The notes under the pieces were generated by a model. The model was not told where the DNA came from. It made no database searches and saw nothing but the letters and a program-made list of their open reading frames with translations. Positions 52,119-60,993 of a stretch of DNA of 64,000 nt are shown here, one piece after another; the stretch's first letter is position 1; each line of letters opens with the position of its first letter. Made by a program: the position numbers and the translations under genes. Origin of the DNA: Pseudochryseolinea flava (lineage in GTDB: Bacteria; Bacteroidota; Bacteroidia; Cytophagales; Cyclobacteriaceae); the NCBI RefSeq assembly GCF_003286915.1, contig NZ_QMFY01000001.1, positions 248,001 through 312,000 of the forward strand, in the 5' to 3' direction.

Positions 52119-53660
52119 ATGGCAAATCAAGAAGACAACCTTTTTAAGAATGTAATCGCCCATGCGAAAGAGTATGGCTTTATCTTCCCTTCCAGCGAAA
52201 TATACGATGGCTTAAGCGCGGTGTATGACTACGGTCAGAACGGGGCCGAGCTCAAAAATAATATCAAAGAGTACTGGTGGAAGTTCATGACGCTTCTCCA
52301 CGATAACATTGTGGGTATCGACGCGGCTATTTTCATGCACCCCACGACTTGGAAAGCATCAGGTCACGTTGACGCGTTTAACGACCCGATGATTGACAAC
52401 AAGGATTCTAAAAAACGCTATCGTGCCGATCAGCTTATCGAAGGATACATCGAGAAGCTTGAAGAAAAGATTGAAAAAGAAGTTGAAAAGGCTGCGAAAC
52501 GTTTTGAGAATTTCGACCGCGACATGTTCATCGCTACGAATGGTCGCGTTGTAGAATACAAAAAGAAGATCGATGAGGTAAACGAGCGCATGAAAAATGC
52601 GATGGGTAGTGGCGATATGGTAGAGATGAAAAAGATCATCGACGACCTTGAAATTGCCGATCCTATTTCCGGTACACGTAACTGGACAGAAGTCCGTCAG
52701 TTCAACTTGATGTTCTCTACCGAGATCGGTTCATTGGCAGACGATGCGAATAAAATTTATCTCCGCCCTGAAACTGCGCAAGGTATTTTTGTAAACTTCC
52801 TCAACGTACAAAAAACCGGTAGGATGAAAATCCCATTCGGTATTGCACAAATCGGTAAGGCATTCCGTAACGAGATCGTTGCACGCCAATTCATTTTCCG
52901 GATGCGTGAATTTGAACAAATGGAAATGCAGTTCTTCGTTAAACCAGGCGAAGAAGGAAAATGGTACGAGTACTGGAAAGAGAAAAGAATGCGCTGGCAC
53001 CAGACCCTTGGTTTGGGTGCAGCGAATTATCGCTTCCACGATCACTTGAACTTGGCGCACTACGCGAAGGCAGCTTGCGATATCCAATTCAATTTTCCGA
53101 TGGGCTTCCGTGAACTGGAAGGAATTCACTCACGGTCCGATTTTGATTTGAAGAGCCACGAAAAATTCTCCGGCAAGAAATTACAATACTTCGATTCAGA
53201 AGACAACCAGTCTTACGTGCCCTATGTCGTTGAAACTTCTGTTGGCCTTGACCGCATGTTCCTTTCGGTGCTTGCGAATTCATACAAAGAAGAAAAACTT
53301 GAAGATGGCAGCGATCGCGTGGTATTAAGAATTCCTGCACCCCTTGCACCACATAAAGTCGCTATACTTCCATTGATGAAAAAGGACGGCCTACCTGAAA
53401 AGGCAGCTGAAATCATGAATGACTTGAAGTACGACTTGCGTTGTTTCTACGAAGAGAAGGATGCGATCGGGAAACGCTACAGAAGACAAGATGCCATTGG
53501 TACTCCTTACTGTATCACGATCGATCATCAAACACTCGAAGACAACACGGTAACCATTCGCGATCGTGACACGATGAAACAAGAGCGTGTTCACGTGAAA
53601 GATTTGAGAAGCAAACTCATCGATGCTTGTTCAATTAACAATCTTTTGAGAAAGATTTAA
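52119..53660 (+). CDS. glyS: Glycine--tRNA ligase, dimeric alpha2 type
   Basis: The class II synthetase has about 513 residues and begins MANQEDNLFKNVIAHAKEYG. It is the single-chain alpha2 type. Class II motifs include RPETAQGIFVNFLNV (motif 1 region), FRNEIVARQFIFRMREFEQM (motif 2), and a C-terminal anticodon-binding domain starting near 415 (LAPHKVAILPLMKKDGLPE). The TTG-initiated frame nine nt upstream overlaps the promoter and is rejected. The MtfA-like gene starts 4 nt after its stop. Confidence 0.96.
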   Translation: MANQEDNLFKNVIAHAKEYGFIFPSSEIYDGLSAVYDYGQNGAELKNNIKEYWWKFMTLLHDNIVGIDAAIFMHPTTWKASGHVDAFNDPMIDNKDSKKRYRADQLIEGYIEKLEEKIEKEVEKAAKRFENFDRDMFIATNGRVVEYKKKIDEVNERMKNAMGSGDMVEMKKIIDDLEIADPISGTRNWTEVRQFNLMFSTEIGSLADDANKIYLRPETAQGIFVNFLNVQKTGRMKIPFGIAQIGKAFRNEIVARQFIFRMREFEQMEMQFFVKPGEEGKWYEYWKEKRMRWHQTLGLGAANYRFHDHLNLAHYAKAACDIQFNFPMGFRELEGIHSRSDFDLKSHEKFSGKKLQYFDSEDNQSYVPYVVETSVGLDRMFLSVLANSYKEEKLEDGSDRVVLRIPAPLAPHKVAILPLMKKDGLPEKAAEIMNDLKYDLRCFYEEKDAIGKRYRRQDAIGTPYCITIDHQTLEDNTVTIRDRDTMKQERVHVKDLRSKLIDACSINNLLRKI

Positions 53661-53664
53661 TCCA

Positions 53665-54462
53665 ATGGAAAGCGTAGTGATCGTATTGATCATTGTTGTG
53701 TTAGCCATGATGCGATACGCACAACATATCAAGCACGGTTACCAATATGTCGATCGGCAAGCGGCACCTGTGAAAGCAAAAGTTCTTCCGGTGCCGCAAG
53801 CTTATCGCGACATCCTTCAAAAATACTTTAAGTACTACCAGGCGTTATCACCTTCTGCAAAACTTACTTTCGAACGCAAGGTGACTTTGTTTGTGTACAG
53901 CAAACAATTTATACCACGCATGATCGACAGCATTACGCTCGAAGCAAAAGTGCTTATCGCAGCCTCGGCGGTGCAACTTACTTTTGGACTTCCCGATCAT
54001 CCGTTACAGCATTTTAATAAGATCTTAGTCTATCCCAACGATTATTACTCCGGCATCACAAAGCGTTATCACAAGGGAGAAGTCAACCCACGGTTCGGCA
54101 TCATCGTGCTATCGTGGCAAAGTTTTATCGACGGCTACATCAATCCTAACGATGCATTTAATGTGGGCCTTCATGAAATGGCACATGCCCTTCGATTAGA
54201 GTCGATGATGCGTGAAGAATCGCAAGTATTCGATGAAAATCTTTTTGATACATTCGATGATTATGCCGATCACATTTGTTTACAAATGGAAATTATCCCG
54301 AACAAAATCATTCGGCCTTATGCTTGCACGAATCGTCATGAGTTTTTCAGTGTAGCGGTAGAAAACTTCTTCGAAAGGCCTGCACAATTCAAGGCAGAAC
54401 TACCTGAAGTGTATGGCATTCTTGGAAAGCTTTTACGACAAGACCCCTTAAATCTTAAATAA
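53665..54462 (+). CDS. MtfA-like zinc metallopeptidase
   Basis: The 265-residue protein has an N-terminal membrane helix (residues about 2-17). The catalytic zinc motif is H170-E171-x2-H174 in VGLHEMAHALRLES, with a downstream Glu probably completing the site. It is related to E. coli MtfA (peptidase that binds the Mlc repressor), but an added membrane anchor and no Mlc in view argue against that exact role. It is 4 nt after glyS and 12 nt before the LURP-one-like gene, so the three likely share a transcript. Confidence 0.85.
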   Translation: MESVVIVLIIVVLAMMRYAQHIKHGYQYVDRQAAPVKAKVLPVPQAYRDILQKYFKYYQALSPSAKLTFERKVTLFVYSKQFIPRMIDSITLEAKVLIAASAVQLTFGLPDHPLQHFNKILVYPNDYYSGITKRYHKGEVNPRFGIIVLSWQSFIDGYINPNDAFNVGLHEMAHALRLESMMREESQVFDENLFDTFDDYADHICLQMEIIPNKIIRPYACTNRHEFFSVAVENFFERPAQFKAELPEVYGILGKLLRQDPLNLK

Positions 54463-54474
54463 CAAAACGTTTAT

Positions 54475-55065
54475 ATGAACCCCATCTTACAAAAGAACAT
54501 CTTCTTTGTTAAAGAACATGTTGGCTTATTCAAAGCGTCAAGTAACTTCGATATCTACGATCCAACGTCGCAGCAAATGATCATGACCTGCCGCGAAGAA
54601 AATCTTGGTTTCTTCACCAAGCTCTTCCGTTTTACCGATTACAAGCGCATGACACCTTTTGACATCACGATCAAAACTGCCGAAGGTGCAAAAGTGATTG
54701 CAGTACGTCGCGGTGTGTCTTTATTCCTCTCCACTGTTGAAGTGCTCGATGAGAATGACATGGTTATTGGAAAGTTCAAACAGAAATTCTTTTCTATCGG
54801 CGGAAAATTCGAAGTACTTGATGCACAGGAACGCTCCCTATGTATGCTAAAAGGACATTGGGCAAGCTGGGATTTCAAATTCGTTTCGAGCGATAACCGC
54901 GAGTTTGCCAGCGTATCCAAAAAATGGTCAGGATTCGGTAAGGAGTTCTTCACGTCTGCTGACAATTATGTTCTGCAAATCAGCCCCGATGTACCTGAAA
55001 ACAGTCCACTGCGCCAACTTATTCTCGCGGCCGTGATGTGTATCGATTTTGTTCTAAAAGAGTAA
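54475..55065 (+). CDS. LURP-one-related/scramblase-like protein
   Basis: The 196-residue protein has a Tubby C-terminal-like fold pattern: repeated strands such as NFDIYDPTSQQMIMTCREEN, FFSIGGKFEVLDAQERSLCM, and WASWDFKFVS, ending with a hydrophobic helix (LILAAVMCIDFVLKE). This matches LURP-one-related and phospholipid-scramblase-like proteins. The molecular role in bacteria is unknown, and membrane or lipid association is inferred. It is downstream of the MtfA-like peptidase gene by 12 nt. Confidence 0.75.
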   Translation: MNPILQKNIFFVKEHVGLFKASSNFDIYDPTSQQMIMTCREENLGFFTKLFRFTDYKRMTPFDITIKTAEGAKVIAVRRGVSLFLSTVEVLDENDMVIGKFKQKFFSIGGKFEVLDAQERSLCMLKGHWASWDFKFVSSDNREFASVSKKWSGFGKEFFTSADNYVLQISPDVPENSPLRQLILAAVMCIDFVLKE

Positions 55066-55080
55066 TCGGTGACCGCTAAT

Positions 55081-55143
55081 TTTTTACAGTTCGCGAGAGA
55101 TCATGCAACGCGACATATTGCGCTATTACGCGAACTGTAAAAA
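55081..55143. repeat. Perfect 15-bp inverted repeat between the LURP-one-like gene and dgt
   Basis: TTTTTACAGTTCGCG at 55081-55095 is exactly complementary to CGCGAACTGTAAAAA at 55129-55143, with a 33-nt spacer. No ORF covers it. It can form a long hairpin, but the run after either arm does not give a T-tract, so it is not a standard terminator. It could be an operator pair, a structured RNA or a small non-autonomous element. It ends about 20 bp before the dgt promoter. Confidence 0.6.
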
Positions 55144-55164
55144 TTGTTAACGATGAACTTTCGC

Positions 55165-55172
55165 TACCTTGC
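55165..55172 (+). promoter_or_regulatory. Probable -7 element of dgt
   Basis: TACCTTGC is close to TAnnTTTG and is followed by ACACC, resembling the rplU and cysteine-desulfurase boxes. It supports a start codon downstream, at GTG 55190. Confidence 0.35.
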
Positions 55173-55189
55173 ACACCAAATTGAAATCT

Positions 55190-56512
55190 GTGAATTGGAA
55201 GTCCTTACTCTCTGCACAACGCTCCGAACGCACACCTGCATATTCAGAACCATCGCGGAGTGCCTTCGAACAAGATTATGATCGTATCATTTTCTCACAT
55301 CCTTTCAGACGACTGCAAGACAAAACACAGGTGCATCCGCTACCAGAACATGATTTCGTACACACGCGCCTTACCCACAGCTTAGAGGTATCGAGTGTTG
55401 GAAGAAGTCTAGGTAAGAAAGTTGGTTCCGTTATCCTGGACAGAAACCCATCGCTAAAAACTGACTTTACGTTATACGATTTCGGTGCTATTGTGGCGGC
55501 GGCTTCTTTAGCACATGATTTGGGTAACCCGCCTTTCGGTCATGCAGGCGAAGATGCGATCTCAGATTTTTTTAACCTTCATCCGATCGGAAAATCTTTT
55601 CAAGACAAACTTTCGGTAGAAGAATGGTCCGACCTAACACATTTCGAAGGTAACGCTCAGGGATTTCGTATCGTGAATAAAAATCAATATGGTTTAAAAC
55701 TCACGTACGCTACGCTTGGCGCTTTTACAAAGTACCCATGTACCTCCCATTTTCCTAATCGAGACAAGTCTAAACGGAGTCAAAAGAAATTCGGTTTTTT
55801 CGAGAGCGAGAAGAAGATATTTCAATCCATTGCCAGTGCGCTTCAACTCAAACAGCAAGATGAAAATAGCTGGCACCGCCACCCCCTCACGTATTTAGTA
55901 GAAGCCGCTGATGATATTTGCTACAGCATTATCGACCTGGAAGATGGTTGTAGCCTGGGACTGGTTCGCTACGAAGACGCGCGTGAATTATTCATGGGGG
56001 TGATCTCGAAGAATAAAGACAAACTGGCAAAGCTCGATCAACTATCAAGTCAGCAAGAAAGAATTGGCTACCTCCGCGCGTTGGCGATTGGTGATCTGAT
56101 GGAAGAATGTAGTACACTCTTCCTTGATCATGAGCGAGAAATCTTGGATGGAAGCTTTGACCAAGCGTTGGCTGACCTTTGCTTTTCCCGTCATGCGTTA
56201 AAAGATATCATTGATGTTTCTGTAGACAAGATTTATCGCGCACGAAAGGTTGTAGAAATAGAAGCTGCAGGGCATCAGGTGATCCCGGGACTGCTAGAAG
56301 AGTTTACAACAGCGGGTGTACACTACATGGAGAAGTCCAAAAATCGAAAGTATAGTAATCTGCAGAAGCTTCTTCCAGCGGAGTTTGAACCTGCGATGGC
56401 CATTCATCCGAGCGATTACTATCGCATGCTAAGGCTCATTGTTGATTTTGTCTCGGGACTAACTGACAAGCACGCAATTTCGCTTTACCAACGTATCAAA
56501 GGTATGGCGTAG
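55190..56512 (+). CDS. dgt: Deoxyguanosinetriphosphate triphosphohydrolase-like protein
   Basis: The HD-domain dNTP triphosphohydrolase has about 440 residues. The GTG start gives MNWKSLLSAQRSER, the common N-terminus of the family in Bacteroidota. The frame is open upstream to a TTG at 55169, which overlaps the promoter. The metal site is FVHTRLTHSLEV, then SLAHDLGNPPFGHAGE (HD pair), and later ADDICYSIIDLEDG. It converts dNTPs to deoxynucleosides plus triphosphate. With nrdAB in the window it belongs to dNTP homeostasis, although the two loci are 50 kb apart. Confidence 0.93.
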   Translation: MNWKSLLSAQRSERTPAYSEPSRSAFEQDYDRIIFSHPFRRLQDKTQVHPLPEHDFVHTRLTHSLEVSSVGRSLGKKVGSVILDRNPSLKTDFTLYDFGAIVAAASLAHDLGNPPFGHAGEDAISDFFNLHPIGKSFQDKLSVEEWSDLTHFEGNAQGFRIVNKNQYGLKLTYATLGAFTKYPCTSHFPNRDKSKRSQKKFGFFESEKKIFQSIASALQLKQQDENSWHRHPLTYLVEAADDICYSIIDLEDGCSLGLVRYEDARELFMGVISKNKDKLAKLDQLSSQQERIGYLRALAIGDLMEECSTLFLDHEREILDGSFDQALADLCFSRHALKDIIDVSVDKIYRARKVVEIEAAGHQVIPGLLEEFTTAGVHYMEKSKNRKYSNLQKLLPAEFEPAMAIHPSDYYRMLRLIVDFVSGLTDKHAISLYQRIKGMA

Positions 56513-56671
56513 ATGATGATTATGTGTGGAACTTTTGCCTTAGCTACTCCCTTTCTGCTGAGTTTGCGCAAACATATTTTGGCGAGGTGCATGTGCTTGC
56601 AAATAAATCCGCTCGCTTCCTTCGCGTCTTCATTGTTTCATCCTAACTTAAATCAATGATCGTGTGCGTCA

Positions 56672-58288
56672 ATGACCGATCGAGGCATGACAAATCTGCG
56701 TGAGAAAAATTTTATTTATGTGGTGGTGGCGATCATTAACCTGCTCTTGCTCGCCGACATCCTGCTGACGTACTATAACAATACGATCATTGAAAAAAAT
56801 CGTGCGCTCCAAAACGAGGCCGAGACGATCAAGCTCTTCACCGAACAAATTGGAAAGTCAACCATCCATGGTATCGACATCGGTATTCGTGGTTATGCCA
56901 TCATTCGCGAAGAGAGATTCTTTTCACCTGTCGACAGTGCATTACTCCGAAAGGATTCTATTCTCAACAATATCGAAACGCGCCTTGTAAAACAGGGATA
57001 CGATAAACTGGGTGAATTTCACGCCTTGCGCGATTCGCTGCAAAGTTACGTTAAGTTCTGCCTCGAGATGCGAAACCTACTCGCACAAAATCGCGACGAT
57101 GATTTCAAAAAATTATTCACCTCCGACAGAGGCCTCTACTTATGGCTACAATATCTTCAATGCCAGAAAAATATTGCAACCTTCGAAGATCGCATCAATG
57201 CCGAAGCACAATCGCAATACGAATCGGCCTTAAAGCGAAATCATATTCTTCAAATCGTTCTCTTCTTAATCTGTTTACCGACATTACTCTACACTGCCTA
57301 CCACACGCGTAAAACTTTCAAATTATCAACACTGTTGCACGAGTCAGAAGCCGACAAGAACAAACTGCTGACCGAGCAAAATCAGCAACTTGAAACCAAT
57401 GTATCGGAACGCACCAAAGAGATACAACAGCAAAGCGATGCTTTACAACTTCAGTCAGAAGAAATTGCTGCACAGCGTGACGCCCTTGCTGAGCAAAACA
57501 AAAAGCTCCAGCACGCGCACAACATCATTGAGCGCCACAACGAGGTGTTAGAGGCAGAAGTAGACCTACGAACACAGCAGCTTAAACAAGCCAATCAAGA
57601 GTTGATTGAACAGAACAATCAGCTCGAACAATTCGCTTTCATTTCAGCCCATAACCTTCGCGCACCGCTTGCTCGAATATTAGGTCTTGCCCACGTGATG
57701 GAGCTCTCAGATTCACCACAGGAAAAAAATTCGGTGATGCAAAAGCTCGTCAGTTCAACAAAGGATCTTGACAATGTCATCCGCGACTTGAACACGATCT
57801 TGGACATCAAAAAACACACGAGTAATTTCATCGAGGTTGATCTTCAGGCTTCCCTTGACCGTGTGAGTAAAATATTAGAGCGCGAGTGTGAAGAAACAAA
57901 TGCGCGGTTGAGCAGCAATTTTACTGAAATGCGAAAAGTTTACGCCGTTGGTCCTTACGTCGATAGCATTCTGTACAACCTGATCAGCAATTCGATCAAG
58001 TATCGTCATCCCGACCGTGTACCGGAAATTCAAATACAAACCCAACTCGAACACGAGTATGTTAAGCTGTCCGTTGTCGATAATGGATTGGGTATCGATC
58101 TCACCAAGTACGGCAACAGCATGTTTAATCTTTACAAGCGCTTTCACCTTCACATGGAGGGCCGCGGATTGGGATTGTATCTTATCAAAACCCAGATGGC
58201 AGCTTTAGGGGGAAAGATCCACGTAGAAAGCGAGCCGGAAGTGGGCACCACCTTCTCCGTTTATTTTAAGAAGGAAGCACTGGTGTAA
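56672..58288 (+). CDS. CHASE3-type sensor histidine kinase
   Basis: The 538-residue kinase has an N-terminal membrane helix, then a CHASE3-like extracytoplasmic helical domain (about 45-190, with GIDIGIRGYAIIREERFF), and a second membrane helix at about 192-210. A long coiled coil follows (about 220-310, rich in Gln, Glu and Lys), then HisKA with FISAHNLRAPLARILG and HATPase with NLISNSIKYRH, DNGLGI and GRGLGLYLI. The starts at 56672 (ATG) and 56687 are both possible. It is isolated from any response regulator. Confidence 0.88.
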   Translation: MTDRGMTNLREKNFIYVVVAIINLLLLADILLTYYNNTIIEKNRALQNEAETIKLFTEQIGKSTIHGIDIGIRGYAIIREERFFSPVDSALLRKDSILNNIETRLVKQGYDKLGEFHALRDSLQSYVKFCLEMRNLLAQNRDDDFKKLFTSDRGLYLWLQYLQCQKNIATFEDRINAEAQSQYESALKRNHILQIVLFLICLPTLLYTAYHTRKTFKLSTLLHESEADKNKLLTEQNQQLETNVSERTKEIQQQSDALQLQSEEIAAQRDALAEQNKKLQHAHNIIERHNEVLEAEVDLRTQQLKQANQELIEQNNQLEQFAFISAHNLRAPLARILGLAHVMELSDSPQEKNSVMQKLVSSTKDLDNVIRDLNTILDIKKHTSNFIEVDLQASLDRVSKILERECEETNARLSSNFTEMRKVYAVGPYVDSILYNLISNSIKYRHPDRVPEIQIQTQLEHEYVKLSVVDNGLGIDLTKYGNSMFNLYKRFHLHMEGRGLGLYLIKTQMAALGGKIHVESEPEVGTTFSVYFKKEALV

Positions 58289-58325
58289 AAAGCCCAGAAA
58301 AATGAGGGTCCAAACCAAAATTCGT

Positions 58326-58333
58326 TAGTTTTG
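58326..58333 (+). promoter_or_regulatory. -7 promoter element of the RND/MMPL gene
   Basis: TAGTTTTG is an exact TAnnTTTG match 63 nt before the ATG. A second candidate, TATTTTGC, lies at 58340-58347. Confidence 0.45.
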
Positions 58334-58396
58334 GGACGGTATTTTGCGCTGTCGTCCAGACTACCGACCACAACCAAACTTTAAAGCGAAAAGAAC

Positions 58397-60829
58397 ATGT
58401 GGAATCGTCTTTCACAATGGATTATTGACTATCGATTAACCTCAATTTTGGTCATCATCGCCATTACCGGTGTAATGGGATACTATGCTACCAAAGTTGA
58501 AATGAGTTATGACTTTGCGCGCACCGTGCCCCTCGACGATCCTGACATGGTGTATCTTCAAAAATTTAAGGCGCAGTTTGGCGAAGATGGCAATATCATC
58601 GCCGTTGGCGTAAAGGACAGCGCACTCTACAAACTCGATAACTTCAACGCATTTCGTCAACTCACCAAAGAAATACGAACCATTGCCGGCGTAAATGAAG
58701 TCGTTTCATTGCCTGTTATAAAAGCAATCCAAAAAGATACTGCCAACACCAAGTTTTTCTTGGAACCGATCTTTCCAGAAACAATCGACTCCCAGCAAAA
58801 ACTGGACACCGCTTTGGCTTTCGCACGCGGACAAAAAGTGTACATGGACCGCATCGTGAACACAGGAAACGGTGCAACGATGATGCTCATTTCCGTTCAA
58901 AAGGAAGTAATGAATTCATCAAAGCGTGAAGCATTGACAGAATCACTTCTGGCCGCAGGAAAAAGATTTGAAGACAAAACAAAAATCACACTCCGTTACG
59001 CAGGCCTACCTTTCATTCGCACGATTGTAGCCAACAAAGTAAAACGCGAGATGAATATTTTCCTCTATGCGTCAGCCATCATCACGGGCGTAATCATGTT
59101 CCTGTTTTTCCGTTCGTTCCGCGCCGTGATTTTTTCGATGATCATCATTGGCATCGTGGTGATTTGGACAATGGGCACACTCGGCATATTCGGTTACAAG
59201 ATCACGCTTCTCACAGGTTTAATACCGCCCGTGATTGTTACGATCGGAATTACAAACGCCATTTATCTTCTCAACAAATACCACCTCGAATACGCGAAAT
59301 CAAAAAACAAGCTTGAGGCTATTCGGGTCGTGGTGATGAAAATGGGATTGGCAACATTTCTCACCAACCTCACGGTGGCCATCGGCTTTTTAACATTACT
59401 CGCAACAGACATTATCATTCTTCGTGAGTTTGGTATCGTGGCCGGGATCAACATCATGTCGCTCTTCTTTGTAAGCCTCGTCATGATTCCAGGAATCTTC
59501 TCGTGGCTTCCTACACCATCCGAGAAACATTTGCGCCATCTCAACTTCAAAGTCATGGGTGGCTTCTTGCAATGGGTAGATGGAATGGTTCATCGTCACC
59601 GCGTCGCGATCTATGTTACGTCGATTGTATTTGGATTACTCTCCGTGTATGGCATTACCAAGCTGCATTCTGTGTCGTATATGGTTGATGACATTCCGGA
59701 AGAAAGTCAGATCAAAAAAGATCTCAAATTTCTTGAAGAAAACTTCAGTGGTGTAATGCCATTAGAAATTGTTGTGGAGGTTAAAACGAAGAAGAAGCGT
59801 CCCCTTATCGATTTAAAGACCATGACGAAAGTAGAAGAACTCGAAACGTTTCTTGACTCACTTCCTCATGTATCAAAACCCCTTTCAGTTCTCAGCTTAG
59901 TGAAAGCTTCACGACAAGGATTTTACAATAACAACCCTGCACGGTACGCTCTTCCAGACAAAGGTGATAGAAACTATGTCTTGAATTACATGAAGGGACA
60001 GAAAGACAACAGTGGTCTCTTCAAATCATTTGTCGATTCATCATTTACAAAGATGCGTATCTCCTGCCAGATCGCAGACATTGGTTCGGTAAAGCTAGAT
60101 TCATTGGTTCACAACACCATCGAGCCGCGCATGGAGCAGATTTTCAAACCAACAGGTAAGGACACCATTCGCGCAACCGTAACGGGGTCTACGAAAATCT
60201 TTATCAAGGGAAACAAATTCTTGATCGACAACCTGAAAGAAAGTCTGCTCCTAGCATTTTTACTCATCACCCTCTCGATGGCAATCCTTTTTGCTAACGT
60301 AAGAATGATTGTTATATCGCTCGTTCCAAACCTTCTCGCGTTGATGATCACCGCAGGCTTGATGGGCTTTTTCGACATCCCGCTGAAAGCAAGTACGGCA
60401 CTTATCTTCAGCATTACGTTCGGAATTTCCGTTGACAACTCTATTCGCTTTCTCGCGAAGTATCGTCAGGAAATTTTGTCGAATAATTTCTTCATACCAA
60501 AAGCTGTTAGCGACAGCATTCTTGAAACCGGTAAGAGCATCATGTACACTTCGATCGTGTTGTTTGCAGGCTTTATCATTTTTGCATTCTCCGATTTTGG
60601 AGGAACAATAGCCCTCGGGTTATTGACCTCCACGACGTTGGTGATTTCAATGTTTACAAACTTGATTTTACTACCAGCGTTGATCATGACGTTCGATAAA
60701 CCGAAGCGAAAAAAAGGTGAGCACTTGCTTATCGACGAGTTTGACTCGGACTTCTATGGCGAATCTGAGGACGAAGAAATTGATCTCGACAAGATCAAAA
60801 TTCACAATAGACATTCGGCAGCAGAGTAA
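58397..60829 (+). CDS. RND-superfamily transporter, MMPL/Patched type
   Basis: The 810-residue polytopic protein has the repeated 1 + 5 membrane-helix organisation of RND transporters. A helix near residue 15, a large periplasmic domain (about 40-210), and five helices around 220-390 with TLLTGLIPPVIVTIGITNAI are followed by a second half of the same design (IFSITFGISVDNSIRFLAKY). The signature of the MMPL/Patched group and the absence of MFP or TolC genes nearby suggest export of lipids or hydrophobic compounds, but not of a known substrate. The C-terminal 40 residues are highly acidic (EFDSDFYGESEDEEIDLDK). Confidence 0.88.
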   Translation: MWNRLSQWIIDYRLTSILVIIAITGVMGYYATKVEMSYDFARTVPLDDPDMVYLQKFKAQFGEDGNIIAVGVKDSALYKLDNFNAFRQLTKEIRTIAGVNEVVSLPVIKAIQKDTANTKFFLEPIFPETIDSQQKLDTALAFARGQKVYMDRIVNTGNGATMMLISVQKEVMNSSKREALTESLLAAGKRFEDKTKITLRYAGLPFIRTIVANKVKREMNIFLYASAIITGVIMFLFFRSFRAVIFSMIIIGIVVIWTMGTLGIFGYKITLLTGLIPPVIVTIGITNAIYLLNKYHLEYAKSKNKLEAIRVVVMKMGLATFLTNLTVAIGFLTLLATDIIILREFGIVAGINIMSLFFVSLVMIPGIFSWLPTPSEKHLRHLNFKVMGGFLQWVDGMVHRHRVAIYVTSIVFGLLSVYGITKLHSVSYMVDDIPEESQIKKDLKFLEENFSGVMPLEIVVEVKTKKKRPLIDLKTMTKVEELETFLDSLPHVSKPLSVLSLVKASRQGFYNNNPARYALPDKGDRNYVLNYMKGQKDNSGLFKSFVDSSFTKMRISCQIADIGSVKLDSLVHNTIEPRMEQIFKPTGKDTIRATVTGSTKIFIKGNKFLIDNLKESLLLAFLLITLSMAILFANVRMIVISLVPNLLALMITAGLMGFFDIPLKASTALIFSITFGISVDNSIRFLAKYRQEILSNNFFIPKAVSDSILETGKSIMYTSIVLFAGFIIFAFSDFGGTIALGLLTSTTLVISMFTNLILLPALIMTFDKPKRKKGEHLLIDEFDSDFYGESEDEEIDLDKIKIHNRHSAAE

Positions 60830-60909
60830 ACCGATTTCACTTATGAGGTTGTGACATCCTCATGAAACTCCCTGTCCCTTTGTGAAATAGCGTCTAAACT
60901 GGATGCATT

Positions 60910-60945
60910 TCTTTCCCACTTCCGGACCTCGGACTTTCGGACTCT
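60910..60945. repeat. Degenerate short-period repeat upstream of ileS
   Basis: CTTCCGGACCTCGGACTTTCGGACTC is present as units CGGACCT, CGGACTTT and CGGACTC after CCCACTT, with a period of about 8 nt. It is followed at once by the ileS promoter. Confidence 0.4.
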
Positions 60946-60949
60946 TTGT

Positions 60950-60957
60950 TATCTTTG
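60950..60957 (+). promoter_or_regulatory. -7 promoter element of ileS
   Basis: TATCTTTG is an exact TAnnTTTG match in the same TTATCTTTGCC context as glyS. The predicted leader is about 30 nt. Confidence 0.65.
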
Positions 60958-60993
60958 CCGTCTTATCAAAGAACCGAAGTCTAGTTAGTAATC

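Noticed and set aside
60843-60863. Hairpin ATGAGG/CCTCAT after the RND gene as a terminator
   Set aside because: The stem is only six pairs and no T-tract follows in either direction, so I did not list it as a terminator.
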